Positions 1 to 9,135 are shown, counted from the stretch's first letter. The stretch: 64,000 nucleotides of DNA from PALSA-660 sp963726435 (GCA_963726435.1 CAVSCJ010000006.1:600271-664270), one strand, 5' to 3'. Numbers and translations are program-made. Notes: generated by a model from the sequence alone, not told the origin.

Positions 1-112
1 GTTTCATCGGATTCGCGCTCAGCGTGAGCACTTCCTGAGCGACAGCGACAGATCCGGCGACCAGCACCGACGCCATCACCAGGCCGATCCATATCAAGAC
101 CCTCTTCTTCAT
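1..112 (-). CDS. Start of a secreted protein (truncated by window edge)
   Basis: Only the first 37 codons are inside the window. They begin MKKRVLIWIGLVMASVLVAG, a lysine/arginine-rich start followed by a hydrophobic stretch and an Ala-rich region ending VAVAQE, which looks like a Sec signal peptide with cleavage near AVA-QE. A GGAAGGTGG Shine-Dalgarno sits just upstream of the ATG. The gene follows the ECF sigma/anti-sigma pair on the same strand, so it may be a target or third member of that unit. The mature part is not visible and no family can be given. Confidence 0.6.
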   Translation of the reverse strand, partial: MKKRVLIWIGLVMASVLVAGSVAVAQEVLTLSANPMK

Positions 113-202
113 GTGACCACCTTCCGTTTGCCCCCGGGAGTCTGTCCCGCCAACTGACGCGTGACGCGGTCCCTCGCTAGGGACCGCGCTTGAACCCGTG
201 TG

Positions 203-910
203 TTAGTCGTCCTGCGGCGGCTTGCCGTGATCCGACGACCGCTCTTTCGGCCCGACTCCCTGACGCTTCGAGCGAGGAGTGGCCTTCTTGCCCGTGGGCG
301 CGTCGCCTGTGACCTTGCCCTTGGACGCGTCGACCGCGTTGGACTGAGCCGGCAGGTCCTGTCCGCCCTTGTTGACCCCGGCGGTGCCGGACGTCGACTG
401 GCTCGAGCCGTGTACCCCGACGTTGGAGGGGGACCCGCCGCCCGTATCGGGCGCCCGGGACGCCGGCATCGTGTCGACGCCGACGGAGACCGTCGGTTCC
501 GGGTCCGGGATGTGGAGGCCCGCGGCCTGGACTGCGGTCGCGACGGCATGCTGGATCGGAGCGGGCAGAACGCCGGCGTATGCGGCCCCGCCGAACGCCA
601 GGATGCCCGCCAAGGCCGCGGCGATCGCCCATCCCCGTGCGAACGCCGTCCTGAACGCGGGGCGCTTCGCCGGTCTCAGCCAAGAGTCCCGGCTACTGCC
701 GGCCGGGGCTTCCGCGGGAAGGAGCCGCACTGCCTCGGTCATGGCGGCCAGGTGCGCCGTCTCGAGGGCGGCCGTCTGCTCCTCGGGCAAGGCATCGCTC
801 ACGTCGCCGAAGAAGCGCGCGACTTGTCCGAGGTCGGCATCGTCGATGGGCACGCGCCCGTCGAAGAGCCGCTCGATCCGCGCGTCGTCCATGTCCTGGA
901 ACCGTCTCAT
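203..910 (-). CDS. Putative membrane anti-sigma factor
   Basis: The 235-residue protein has an acidic cytoplasmic N-terminal half (about 1-85), a single hydrophobic helix (about 92-110, GWAIAAALAGILAFGGAAYA) and a Ser/Thr/Pro/Gly-rich outer segment ending in a basic tail. It starts 38 nt after the stop of an ECF-type sigma factor, the usual place for a cognate anti-sigma factor. The topology and position support that role: holding the sigma factor at the membrane until a signal arrives. No zinc-finger HxxxCxxC motif is seen, so it would not be a ZAS-type anti-sigma factor. Function is inferred from context. Confidence 0.55.
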   Translation of the reverse strand: MRRFQDMDDARIERLFDGRVPIDDADLGQVARFFGDVSDALPEEQTAALETAHLAAMTEAVRLLPAEAPAGSSRDSWLRPAKRPAFRTAFARGWAIAAALAGILAFGGAAYAGVLPAPIQHAVATAVQAAGLHIPDPEPTVSVGVDTMPASRAPDTGGGSPSNVGVHGSSQSTSGTAGVNKGGQDLPAQSNAVDASKGKVTGDAPTGKKATPRSKRQGVGPKERSSDHGKPPQDD

Positions 911-948
911 GCCCTGGTAACCGCCGAAGCCGGTCAGAAGGATACGGC

Positions 949-1492
949 CTACCTCGACATCTCTCGGCGGATCGTGGAGAGCGCTCTCGATTGGAGTGCT
1001 TTGACCGCCCCGGGGCGCTTCCCGAGCACGACGCCCGCTTCGTCCACCGTCAGCCGGGCGAAGAGCCGCAGGAACAGCACGTCGCGCTGCGCGGTAGTCA
1101 GGCGCCCCAGGATCGCCAGGACCCGCTGGTCCGCCATGCTCCGCATGGCGTCTTCCTCGATGTCACCCGAGCCGCCCTCCGCGGCGAGCAGGTCGTCATG
1201 ACACGTAGTCGACCCGCTCCCGCCCGGCGCGACGCCATTCGTCGACCAGACGGTTGTGGGCGATCATGAAGACCCACGTACGGAAGTCGCGCTCGCTGCC
1301 GTCGAACCCGGCGAGGTTCCGGACGATCTGCAGGAACACTTCGCCGAGTAGGTCCTCGGCCTCCCGGGCCCCGCGCCCTCTCAGGTAGCGCAGTACCGCC
1401 GGAGAGTACTCCCGGTAGACGGTCGCCCACGCCCAGTCGGCGCCTGTCCGGGCCGCCGACAGCAACGCCTGGAAGTCGGGATCGTCCTGCAC
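949..1492 (-). CDS. ECF-type RNA polymerase sigma factor (one frameshift)
   Basis: Region 2 is clear in the first half (YSPAVLRYLRGRG, EDLLGEVFLQIVRNLAGFDG, RTWVFMIAHNRLVDEWRRAG), giving core-polymerase and -10 recognition. Region 4 is in the second half (LTTAQRDVLFLRLFARLTVD, KRPGAVKALQSRALSTIRRE), the helix-turn-helix for the -35 element. The two parts lie in different frames, joined near 1196-1205, where a single indel separates VDYV from HDDLLAAEGG. I chose the GTG at 1492 because GGAG lies 5 nt upstream and the protein then has the usual ~180-residue length. The anti-sigma gene follows 38 nt downstream. The frameshift is probably a sequence error. Confidence 0.75.
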
Positions 1493-1562
1493 GCGTTCTC
1501 CAGCCGACGTCGATGCGTGCGCGCACTCCAAGTATCGTCCTGCGCCCGGGCGCGCCGGACCC

Positions 1563-2321
1563 TCAGTTGGCGCCCGACAGGGTCGCCGTGTTGTCGGCCC
1601 CTCGTGACTCCCAGTATCCGAGCGAATCGCTCGTTGTCCGACACCTCGATGCCGGTGACCCACTTCGCCCACTTGTAGCCGAGGCGATCCTCGGCGACCA
1701 CCTGGAAGGGGAAGCCGCGCTCGGGCGGCATGACGACGCCGTTCATGCGATACGCCAGCAGGATGTCGCGGCCGACCACGTAGTCGAGACGGCAGCGACT
1801 CGGAGTAGCCGTCGACGCATCGGAAGATGACGATCTTGGCTCGGGTCGCGCGCGTCCGCGTCCGCGCGCGCGAGCAGGTCCTTGATAAGCACCCCCTGCC
1901 ACAGGTAGGTGACGGACCAGCCGTCCACGCAGTTGAGCGTCGTCGCCTTCTGATACGCCGGCATTTCGGTCACGTCAGCGTACGTTAGGGAGAGCGGCGT
2001 CGTCACCGAGCCCGTGACCGCGAGCCGGTACGTCTCGATGTCGACGTGCTGCGGACCCTTGATCGAGTTCTCGGGCTCGGAGCTGACCAAGTCGAGCCGC
2101 GTGCCCTTGTAGCTGCGGACCTCGACGTTGCCCAGGTCGGCGACGGGAGGCGCGGTGGCGAGCCGGGCAGCAGGGGCCGGGACGGGAGACGGCGTCGATG
2201 CCTGCGACGTTCCGGGCGGAACGGGCGATCCGTGACGCGTGGCCGGCCTCGCACATCCCAGAGCCGCGCAAGTGCCGAGCAGCGCGACTAGCGCTATCGC
2301 GGTCATGAACCGTGGCGCCAT
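1563..2321 (-). CDS. Sulfite-oxidase-type molybdopterin oxidoreductase, lipoprotein (frameshifted)
   Basis: The N-terminus has a lipoprotein signal ending LGTCAALGC, so the enzyme is exported and anchored. The oxidoreductase molybdopterin-binding domain follows: YRLAVTGSV, then TLNCVDGWSVTYLWQGVLI with the Cys expected to ligate molybdenum, then FRCVDGYSESLPLDYVVG, MNGVVMPPERGFPFQVV and YKWAKWVTGIEV. It ends YWESRGADNTATLSGAN. The reading changes frame near 1835, 1797 and 1630. Each break restores family-like sequence, so I treat it as one gene with consensus errors. The start at 2321 has GGAG 8 nt upstream. Substrate is unknown; relatives include YedY-like and sulfite oxidases. No haem-binding partner is adjacent. 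Confidence 0.7.
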
Positions 2322-2604
2322 CAGGGTATCTCCGCTCGTCCCGAATGTCCGAGGAACGCTGACGCTATCGATGTACCCGGTGTGCGCCGCGACCGGCGTA
2401 GTGCACTTGGACGCAGCAACCGCCGTGCTTGCGCGTCTTGGCGGAATACCGGGTAGAACCAGTGGCGGCGCAACGCCTAGACTCAAGCCGGAACCACCGA
2501 CTCACGTTGCCTTCATCGGTGGATCAGCCACATCGACAGCCTTCGTCGAGAAGGGTATATCTGCCGTCGATCCGCGACCCTGAGTCAAGGAGTCTTGAGA
2601 CAAC

Positions 2605-3190
2605 ATGGGACTGACAACTGGCGTCGTGCAGGCAATCATCGTCGGCGCCGTGCTGGCGTTCATCACGGCGAATCTCATCTTGAACGCTGTGGCTCGGGCC
2701 ATGCAGACGACCGTCAATGGCTGGAGCACCACCCTCAAGTGCAGTCAGCCCGGCAACGGCATCCTTCAACGAGCCGCATGCGCCAAAGTCCTGCCCGCCG
2801 TCAATGTCGCTCAAGAGGCTGTGTATTGGACGACGACCGTTGACGGCGCGGGCAAGACGCTGAATGGCCACCACGACTACGTCCTGCACTTTCCGGCGGG
2901 ACAACTTCCGCCGAACGATGCGTTCTGGTCGCTGACGATGACCGACGTTCAGGGCTACATGGTGAGCAACCCGGTCGATCGCCACAGTGTCGGCGACCGT
3001 TCGAACCTTGCGCCGAACGCTGACGGCTCAACCGACATTCATATCCAGAGCACGACCGCCGCAGGGCACGAGTCCAACTGGCTACCCGCGCCGACAGGCA
3101 ACTTCAAGTTGTGGCTGCGGGCGTATCTGCCCGGGCAAAGCCATCCTTGACGGCGACTACCACCTGCCGCCGGTGGTCAGGGTGCGCTGA
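2605..3190 (+). CDS. DUF1214 domain protein with N-terminal membrane anchor
   Basis: A hydrophobic N-terminal helix (GVVQAIIVGAVLAFITANLI) is followed by a DUF1214 domain, recognisable from DVQGYMVSNPVDRHSVGD, NADGSTDIHIQ and NWLPAPTGNFKLWLRAYLPG. A single extra base near 3136 breaks the end of the frame; the corrected reading continues KAILDGDYHLPPVVRV to a stop at 3190. The next gene encodes the DUF1254 half and starts 2 nt later. Elsewhere DUF1254 and DUF1214 usually sit in one protein in the opposite order. Biochemical function is unknown. The gene is divergent from the molybdenum lipoprotein. Confidence 0.65.
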
Positions 3191-3191
3191 C

Positions 3192-3885
3192 ATGAACAGG
3201 TTCATCCTCAAACACAAGTACGCCGTCACGTTCGCCATACTCGCCGTCCTCGCATGGGCCGCCCGCAGACAGTTCTCTGCGGGGGGAAGCGTCCTCACCA
3301 CCTACGCGGCAGTGGCAGCCATCGTATGGGCGACTCGGCACCCTCGTCTTCATCTATTACTGGCCGCGTATCACGTACACCGGCTTCAAGAGAGCGATCA
3401 CCCACGGCGTTGACGCGAACACCTCGTCGGGCATCCCCATCAATACGCTCTACGCGGTGCCCACTCTCGCCGCGCCCTCGACCTCAAGCGCCAGCATCAT
3501 GACAACGGGGACGGACTATCTGCTCTACGTTCTCGGCTGGCTTGACCTCTCAAGAGGAGCGCAAGTCCTGCATGTGCCGGACTTCTCCGGTCGCTACTAC
3601 AGCGTACAGTTCACCGATCCGTCGGACGGCGCTGCGTTTGCCTACGTCGGCATGCGCACGACCGGCACGGCAGCGGGCGACTATCTCCTTACGGGGCCGA
3701 ACTGGAACGGACAAGTACCGAGCGGCGTGACGCAGATACCCTCTCCGAACAACGCGGTTGCCGTCATTGGACGCGTGTTCGTGGACGGTGAGAGCGACCT
3801 GCCGGCGGCCTACGGACTCGCCAAGCAGATACGGCTAGCGCCATTGGACCGTGTCAGTTCAGACGCCGCCGAGGCCCCAAGTTAG
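3192..3885 (+). CDS. DUF1254 domain protein with two N-terminal membrane segments
   Basis: The protein begins MNRFILKHKYAVTFAILAVL, has a second hydrophobic segment (GTLVFIYYWPRITYTG) after a frameshift near 3335, and continues into a DUF1254 domain: GVDANTSSGIPINTLYAVPT, DYLLYVLGWLDLSRG, FSGRYYSVQFTDPSD, VIGRVFVDGESD. It follows the DUF1214 gene by 2 nt, so the two are translationally coupled and probably act together. Function of the family is unknown. A hairpin terminator follows directly. Confidence 0.6.
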
Positions 3886-3888
3886 GAG

Positions 3889-3914
3889 CGGCTCCCCTCT
3901 TGCGAAGGGAGCCG
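3889..3914. terminator. Hairpin terminator after the DUF1254 gene
   Basis: A perfect 8-bp stem (CGGCTCCC / GGGAGCCG) with a 10-nt loop lies 4 nt after the DUF1254 stop. A closely similar hairpin sits beyond the 3' end of the intact tRNA-Leu at 5718-5743, so it may also be part of a duplicated tRNA locus. Confidence 0.6.
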
Positions 3915-3925
3915 TTCATCATCTC

Positions 3926-3994
3926 TGGTGTCCGAGGGGGGACTTGAACCCCCATGAGGTTGCCCTCACTAGCTCCTCAACCCGCAAATCGGAC
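3926..3994 (-). pseudogene. Decayed partial tRNA-Leu copy
   Basis: Bases 3926-3972 are identical over 47 bp to the 3' half of the intact tRNA-Leu at 5756-5802 (CCA end, acceptor strand, T arm and variable arm). Beyond that the sequence diverges. A GTCCGA 5' acceptor remnant is at 3989-3994, but the D arm and most of the anticodon stem are missing, so it cannot fold as a tRNA. A similar hairpin flanks both copies on the same side. Confidence 0.7.
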
Positions 3995-4008
3995 GCCGAG
4001 GATCCACG

Positions 4009-5616
4009 CTACCTCGCGTACATGTAGTCCGACGGGCCGTACGTCGCGAGGTGGCGAGAGTCGGACGGCGTGTATGGCCTCATCCTCCATCGCCCGCGGT
4101 GCTGCAACTGCACGGATGCGGCGTAGTACGAGCCGTTGCTCCCGAGCTTCGCTGCGACCGTCTTGTGCAGCACCCAGTGCCCGCTGAGCCGCCGGTACAG
4201 TCTGATGTAGACCACGCGGCTACTGCGTGCTGTGTGCTTCGGCAGGACGGTGCCCGAGACCTTGAATGTGGTCCACCGGTTGTAGGACGAGTGGAGGTTG
4301 CCGATCGTGAGCCTCGTGTGTGACTTGGCGACGGAAACGGGAGGGGCCGCGGCCGCCGCGTGCTTGAACGCGCCGGTCGGCACGGTGGCGTGGCACGTCG
4401 TGCACACGCGCAGCGTCCCCGCGCTACCCTGCAGGTCGATGAACTTGATCGCATCGCTCGCCTCGCGGCTCACGGCGATCGCGTGGGGGCTGTCGTGGCA
4501 CGTGGCGCAGTACAGGCCACCGTGGCCCTTGGAGTTGCGGTAGAGCGGCTGATCCGTGGCATACGCCGCGCCATGACACGTGGGGTTCGAGCACTTCGGC
4601 TCGCTCACCCAGGGAGTCGGGTTCTTCGCGACTTCGACGATGTTCCCGTGGCAGTCGACGCAACCGATGCCGTAGCGCTGCGACATCACACATCGCAGGC
4701 ATTGCGTGTCCATTCCCGGATGGCAGTTGTAGCAGCCGTCATTGTTCGGGGTTATGTCCGGGGCGTTCGTCGGGTTGTGGTGACGGTGCATCGCGTTCGA
4801 CAGGCTCGAGATGCCCGGAAGACCCGCCGCTCCCAGAGCGGCGTCCGCGTGACACTCGGCGCACAATACCGGCTTGCGCCCGAGCAGCGCGCCCTTGTGC
4901 CCGGCGGGATACTTGGATCGGCTGAGGTAGTCGTGCAGCGCGAGGATGTTCGCCTGGAAGTCACCGGTCGGGGTGATCGGATAGCGCGTCGTCGCATCCC
5001 CGGTGTCCGCGTGGCACATCACGCAGTTCATCTCGGAGGATATCGGGGCCACGACGGTCGCCGATGTGAGGACCGCGCCGGACACTGCGTCGCGAACCGT
5101 GATGATCGCGGTCTGGTACGGCTGGCGCGTCTGCGTGTCAGCATCGGAGTACTCCGTGAGCGGGATGCCGACAGCCGTGAAGTGATCGCCGGCCGGATCC
5201 AGCGTGCCGGTGAGCCCCTTGCCGCGCAGCCCCACGTTGGCGGGCAGAGGCGTCGGAAGTCCGAACAGCTGCGTCGCGTAGTCCCAGAAGTCGGTCTTCC
5301 CGGCGGAGTACGTGTTCCCGGGGAACGCATAACTCACCACGACACCCGTCGTCACGATGCTGGGAGGATCGTCGACCCGGACCACCTGCGCCCATAGCGT
5401 GTTGTACGGCGGCAGCACCATCATGTCCGCAAAGCTGCCGTTGTAGCAGTGCATGCCGAGGTCGTTCCATGCCAGCACCTGATAGCGAGCGCCCGCCGTC
5501 GGAGTAGTCTCCCCGGCCGAAGCCGACGCTGCGATGCCCGGCATGGCCGTCAGACCGAACGCGAACGTGATCGCCAGCAGAGCGCGCGCGGCAGCACAGA
5601 ACACGAAGCGCCTCAT
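4009..5616 (-). CDS. Exported multiheme c-type cytochrome
   Basis: The 535-residue protein has a signal peptide (FCAAARALLAITFAFGLTAM, cleavage near the ASA region). Its haem-binding motifs are CVMCH, CAECH, CYNCH, CVDCH, CATCH and CTTCH, plus one wider CSNPTCH (CX4CH). A CLRC lacking the His is nearby, giving six or seven haems. Many extra His residues (AMHRHHNP, KGHGG) could be distal ligands. The N-terminal ~200 residues (QVLAWNDLGMHCYNGSFADM) are a non-haem domain. The C-terminal ~110 residues look like a beta-rich Ig-like/cell-surface domain. A GAGGAGGAA Shine-Dalgarno precedes the start. It probably carries electrons outside the membrane. It stands alone between a tRNA-Leu fragment and the intact tRNA-Leu. 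Confidence 0.8.
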   Translation of the reverse strand: MRRFVFCAAARALLAITFAFGLTAMPGIAASASAGETTPTAGARYQVLAWNDLGMHCYNGSFADMMVLPPYNTLWAQVVRVDDPPSIVTTGVVVSYAFPGNTYSAGKTDFWDYATQLFGLPTPLPANVGLRGKGLTGTLDPAGDHFTAVGIPLTEYSDADTQTRQPYQTAIITVRDAVSGAVLTSATVVAPISSEMNCVMCHADTGDATTRYPITPTGDFQANILALHDYLSRSKYPAGHKGALLGRKPVLCAECHADAALGAAGLPGISSLSNAMHRHHNPTNAPDITPNNDGCYNCHPGMDTQCLRCVMSQRYGIGCVDCHGNIVEVAKNPTPWVSEPKCSNPTCHGAAYATDQPLYRNSKGHGGLYCATCHDSPHAIAVSREASDAIKFIDLQGSAGTLRVCTTCHATVPTGAFKHAAAAAPPVSVAKSHTRLTIGNLHSSYNRWTTFKVSGTVLPKHTARSSRVVYIRLYRRLSGHWVLHKTVAAKLGSNGSYYAASVQLQHRGRWRMRPYTPSDSRHLATYGPSDYMYAR

Positions 5617-5717
5617 GGTCGTTCCTCCTCGATGCGTCGAGAACCCTCAGGGAGGCTCTACCCCCGAGGAGGTCCGTTCATTCGCGAACGAGAGGAGTCG
5701 GGGCGCCGGAACGAAAG

Positions 5718-5743
5718 CGACTCCCCTCTTTCGAGGAGAGCCG
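5718..5743 (-). terminator. Terminator after tRNA-Leu
   Basis: On the minus strand an 11-position stem with two mismatches and a 4-nt loop lies 12 nt beyond the tRNA CCA end and is followed by a T-rich stretch (CTTTCGTT). Confidence 0.55.
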
Positions 5744-5755
5744 CTGTTCAGTTCT

Positions 5756-5841
5756 TGGTGTCCGAGGGGGGACTTGAACCCCCATGAGGTTGCCCTCACT
5801 AGGCCCTCAACCTAGCGCGTCTGCCATTCCGCCACTCGGAC
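5756..5841 (-). tRNA. tRNA-Leu (anticodon GAG)
   Basis: The acceptor stem GTCCGAG/CTCGGAC, the encoded CCA, a T arm with loop TTCAAGT, a long variable arm typical of class II tRNAs and an anticodon stem CTAGG/CCTAG with loop TTGAGGG are all present. The loop gives anticodon GAG. A terminator hairpin follows. A 47-bp duplicate of its 3' half lies 1.8 kb downstream on the same strand. Confidence 0.93.
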
Positions 5842-5977
5842 GTGCCCGCCACCCTTGGGAGGCGCGGATTCGGAGTATAGCAACCGTTCTGCGGCCCGCC
5901 AACCCCGCACGTCGGACCTCTCGAGGAGACCCTTCGCGCTCACGCGCGCATGCGGACGCGCTCGCGAGCCGCCCGGC

Positions 5978-6998
5978 TCAGCCGGTCGCGCAGCCGCCCT
6001 CGGGCACCGGGCAGTCGGCCGCGAAGTGGCAGGCCGCCCAGTGGTCCGGCTGCACCTCGCGAAGCTCGGGATCCGCCTCCGAGCAGATCGGGAACTGGGC
6101 GATCGGGCAGCGGGTGTGGAACCGGCATCCGCTCGGGGGGTTCACTGGGCTGGGTACGTCTCCCTGCAGCACGATCCGCTTGCGGGAGCGCTGGACCACC
6201 GGGTCCGGGACGGGGACCGCCGAGAGCAGCGACTGGGTGTACGGGTGGTTCGGGTGCTCGTAGAGCCGACCGACCGACGCCAGCTCGACGATCTTGCCGA
6301 GGTACATGACCGCCACTCGATCGGAGATGTGGCGCACGACGCCAAGGTCGTGCGCGATGAAGAGGTACGTGAGGTTGAACTCGTCCTGCAGGTCCTCGAG
6401 AAGGTTGATGATCTGGGCCTGGATCGATACGTCGAGCGCGGACACGGGCTCGTCGCAGACGACGAGTCGCGGCTTCGTGGCCAGAGCCCGGGCGAACCCG
6501 ATGCGCTGGCGCTGCCCGCCGGAGAACTCGTGCGGGTAGCGGTCGACGTGCTCCGGGTTCAGTCCAACCGTCTCGAGCAGGTACTTGACGCGGTCCTTCT
6601 GCTCTTCGACCGACCCGATACCGTGGATGAGAAGCGGTTCGCGGATGATGTTGCCGATCGTCATGCGGGGATTCAGCGACGCGTACGGGTCCTGGAACAC
6701 GATCTGAAGGTCGCGCCGCATAGCGCGCAACTGGTCACCGGGCACGTGCATGAGGTCGCGCCCCTCGAACTCGACCGTCCCGCTGGTGGGGTTGATGAGG
6801 CGCAACACGAACCGCGCGGTCGTCGACTTGCCGCAGCCGCTCTCCCCCACGAGTCCGAGAGTCTCGCCCTCGTTCACGGAGAAGCTGATGCCGTCGACCG
6901 CCTTGACGGAGGCCACCTGACGCCTGAAGCACGCCCCCGCGGACCGGGAAGTGCTTCACCAGGTCCTGGACGCGGAGGATCTCGCCCACGCTACTCAC
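5978..6998 (-). CDS. Oligopeptide/dipeptide ABC transporter ATPase, OppF/DppF type (frameshift)
   Basis: This is the second ATPase of a peptide importer. Visible motifs are Walker A GESGCGKST, the Q-loop (IVFQDPYASLNP), the signature FSGGQRQRIGFARAL, Walker B LVVCDEPVSALD and the switch His (FIAHDLG). The C-terminal oligopeptide extension has clustered Cys residues (CRFHTRCPIAQFPICSE) that in relatives bind an Fe-S cluster. It starts MSSVGEILRVQDLVKHFPVR at 6998, overlapping the upstream ATPase stop by 4 nt. One extra base near 6930 shifts the frame before RRQVASVKAVDG. Last gene of the five-gene operon. Confidence 0.85.
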
Positions 6999-8116
6999 CC
7001 CCCGGCTCTGAATCGGCCGCGCTCCGCGTCAGCTCGATGCGCGGCGGCTTCGGCCAGCTCGGCCTCGAGGGCGTGCGCGTCGTGCTCCTTGAGCACCTCG
7101 GCGAAGTGGCATGCCGACCAGTGGTCCGGCGCCACCTCGCGCAGCTCGGGGTACTCGGTGAAGCAGCGCTCCTGGCGGAAGCGGCATCTCGGGTGGAAGT
7201 GGCACCCGGTCGGAAGGTGGATCAGCGATGGCGGCACGCCCGGGATCGGCAGGAGGCGCTCTGCGTGCCGATCCGCATCCAGCCTGGGCAGCGAGCGCAG
7301 CAGCCCCCACGTGTACGGGTGCATCGAGTTGGCGAACAGCTCGTCGATCTCCGCGTACTCGACCTTGCGCCCGCCGTACATGACCAGAACGCGATCGGCC
7401 ATCTCGGCGACGACGCCGAGGTCGTGCGTGATCAGGATCACGGAGACGCCCAGGTCGTCCTGCAAGTCGCGCATGAGCGTCAGGATCTGCGCTTGGATGG
7501 TCACGTCGAGCGCGGTCGTCGGCTCGTCTGCGATCAGTATCTTCTGGCAGCAGGACAGCGCCATGGCTATCATCGCCCTTTGGCGCATCCCGCCCGAGAG
7601 CTGGTGCGGGTAGTCGTCCACGCGCTGGGCCGGCTCCGGGATCCCCACGCGCTCCAACAGCCTGATGGCCTCGGCGCGCGCCTCCGCGTGGTTCATGTCC
7701 TGGTGCAGCCGGATGGCCTCGACCAGTTGGTTCCCGATGGTGAAGACGGGATTGAGAGCGGTCAGCGGGTCCTGGAAGACCATCGCGATCTCGGCGCCGC
7801 GGATCTTCTCGATCTGACCCTTCGATACGCCCACCAGCTCGCGACCCTCGAAGTCGATGCTGCCCCCGACGATCTTCGCTGTCTTGGGAAGCAGCGACAG
7901 GATCGACAGTGCGGTCACGGTCTTGCCCGAGCCCGATTCGCCGACGATCGCGAGCGTCTCGCCGCGCCTGAGCTCGAAGGACACGCCATCGACGGCCCGG
8001 ACGGTGCCCTCGTCCGTGTCGAAGTACGTCTTGAGGTCGCGCACGGTGAGGATGTTCTCCCCATCGCGCGAGCCTGCGGCGCATGCGGCGCCGTCTGTGA
8101 TCCGCGTGTCGCTCAC
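6995..8116 (-). CDS. Oligopeptide/dipeptide ABC transporter ATPase, OppD/DppD type
   Basis: At 373 residues it is full length. Motifs in order are Walker A GESGSGKT, Q-loop VFQDPLTALNP, signature LSGGMRQRAMIAMAL, Walker B ILIADEPTTALD and H-loop LITHDLG. The oligopeptide C-terminal extension carries the Cys cluster (CHFHPRCRFRQERCF). It starts 3 nt after the permease stop and overlaps the next ATPase start (ATGA). It powers peptide uptake at the inner face of the membrane with its partner ATPase. Confidence 0.9.
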   Translation of the reverse strand: MSDTRITDGAACAAGSRDGENILTVRDLKTYFDTDEGTVRAVDGVSFELRRGETLAIVGESGSGKTVTALSILSLLPKTAKIVGGSIDFEGRELVGVSKGQIEKIRGAEIAMVFQDPLTALNPVFTIGNQLVEAIRLHQDMNHAEARAEAIRLLERVGIPEPAQRVDDYPHQLSGGMRQRAMIAMALSCCQKILIADEPTTALDVTIQAQILTLMRDLQDDLGVSVILITHDLGVVAEMADRVLVMYGGRKVEYAEIDELFANSMHPYTWGLLRSLPRLDADRHAERLLPIPGVPPSLIHLPTGCHFHPRCRFRQERCFTEYPELREVAPDHWSACHFAEVLKEHDAHALEAELAEAAAHRADAERGRFRAGG

Positions 8117-8119
8117 CGG

Positions 8120-9133
8120 CTACTCCCTCACCCTCACCTGGGTGGGGTCGAGCGCGTCGCGCAGACCGTCGCCGAGGAAGTTGACGGAGAGCACGGTGAG
8201 CACGATCGCGATCCCCGGGGCCCACATCAGCCACGGATAGACAACCATGGTGGAGCGGGCGTTGCTGAGCATGTTGCCCCAGCTGGGCGTCGGAGGCTGG
8301 ATGCCGAAGCCCAGGAAGGAGAGGACCGACTCGACGATGATCGCGGCCCCGACGACCAAGGTCGTGTTCACGACGATCGGGGCTATCGAGTTCGGCAGCA
8401 GATGGCGCGTGATGATCCGCCAGTCCGATGCCCCCATGGCGTGCGCGGCCTCCACGAACTCCTTCTCACGCAGGGCCAGGAACGACCCGCGGACGAGTCG
8501 CGCCACCGCCATCCACTCGAGCAGACCGAGTATCAGCGGGATCACCCACAGGCTGTCCCAGCCCAAGTCGCTGAACACCAGCCCCGCCACCATCAGTAGC
8601 GGCAGAAGAGGCAACGCGAGCACCATATCGGTGAAGCGCATGAGCACGTTGTCGACGCGCCCGCCGTAGTAGCCGGCCACCATCCCGACCAGGGTGCCTA
8701 TCGCGGCCGACAGAACGGCCACGACGATCCCCACCATCAGCGATATGCGGCCCCCCTGCATCAACCGCGTCAGCTCGTCACGGCCGAGCTCGTCCGTGCC
8801 GAGCAAGTGCTGTATCGAGGGCGGCTTGGCGCCGGTGTACTCGATCTGGTCGTATTTGTAGGGAGAGAGCATCGGGCCAACGATCGCTATCCCGAAGAGG
8901 AGGACGAGCACCACGAGGGACACGACGGCAAGGCGATGCCGCCTGAATCGCCGCCTGAACATCTCCCACTGCGTGCGGCCAGCGACGTAGACGAGGTCGC
9001 CGCCCGGCTCGCTCGGCCCCCGGTCGATGCCTTCCAGTGGCACGGTCGTCCCGTTCCGCATCCCCTCGGTCAAGAAGGGCGCTTCCTGAGTCGCCTGGTC
9101 CAAAGGCTTTGGCTTGTTGCGGTCGGCGGGCAT
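8120..9133 (-). CDS. Peptide ABC transporter permease, DppC/OppC type
   Basis: The 337-residue protein has an N-terminal extension (MPADRNKPKPLDQATQEAPF), a first membrane helix at the RRHRLAVVSLVVLVLLFGIA segment and five further helices. The binding-protein-dependent permease (EAA) loop is EAAHAMGASDWRIITRHLLP. A GTDELGRDELTRLMQGGRIS segment precedes the core, as is usual in DppC. An AGGAGTG Shine-Dalgarno precedes the ATG at 9133. It begins 2 nt after DppB stops. Together they form the membrane channel. Confidence 0.9.
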   Translation of the reverse strand: MPADRNKPKPLDQATQEAPFLTEGMRNGTTVPLEGIDRGPSEPGGDLVYVAGRTQWEMFRRRFRRHRLAVVSLVVLVLLFGIAIVGPMLSPYKYDQIEYTGAKPPSIQHLLGTDELGRDELTRLMQGGRISLMVGIVVAVLSAAIGTLVGMVAGYYGGRVDNVLMRFTDMVLALPLLPLLMVAGLVFSDLGWDSLWVIPLILGLLEWMAVARLVRGSFLALREKEFVEAAHAMGASDWRIITRHLLPNSIAPIVVNTTLVVGAAIIVESVLSFLGFGIQPPTPSWGNMLSNARSTMVVYPWLMWAPGIAIVLTVLSVNFLGDGLRDALDPTQVRVRE

Positions 9134-9135
9134 CG

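Noticed and set aside
3926..3994. Second functional tRNA-Leu
   Set aside because: The D arm and part of the anticodon stem are missing, so no cloverleaf can form.
5855..8599. 914-residue open frame on the plus strand
   Set aside because: It is antisense to the peptide-transporter ATPases and permease, is rich in Arg/His/Asp with no family motifs, and reflects third-position GC on the coding strand.
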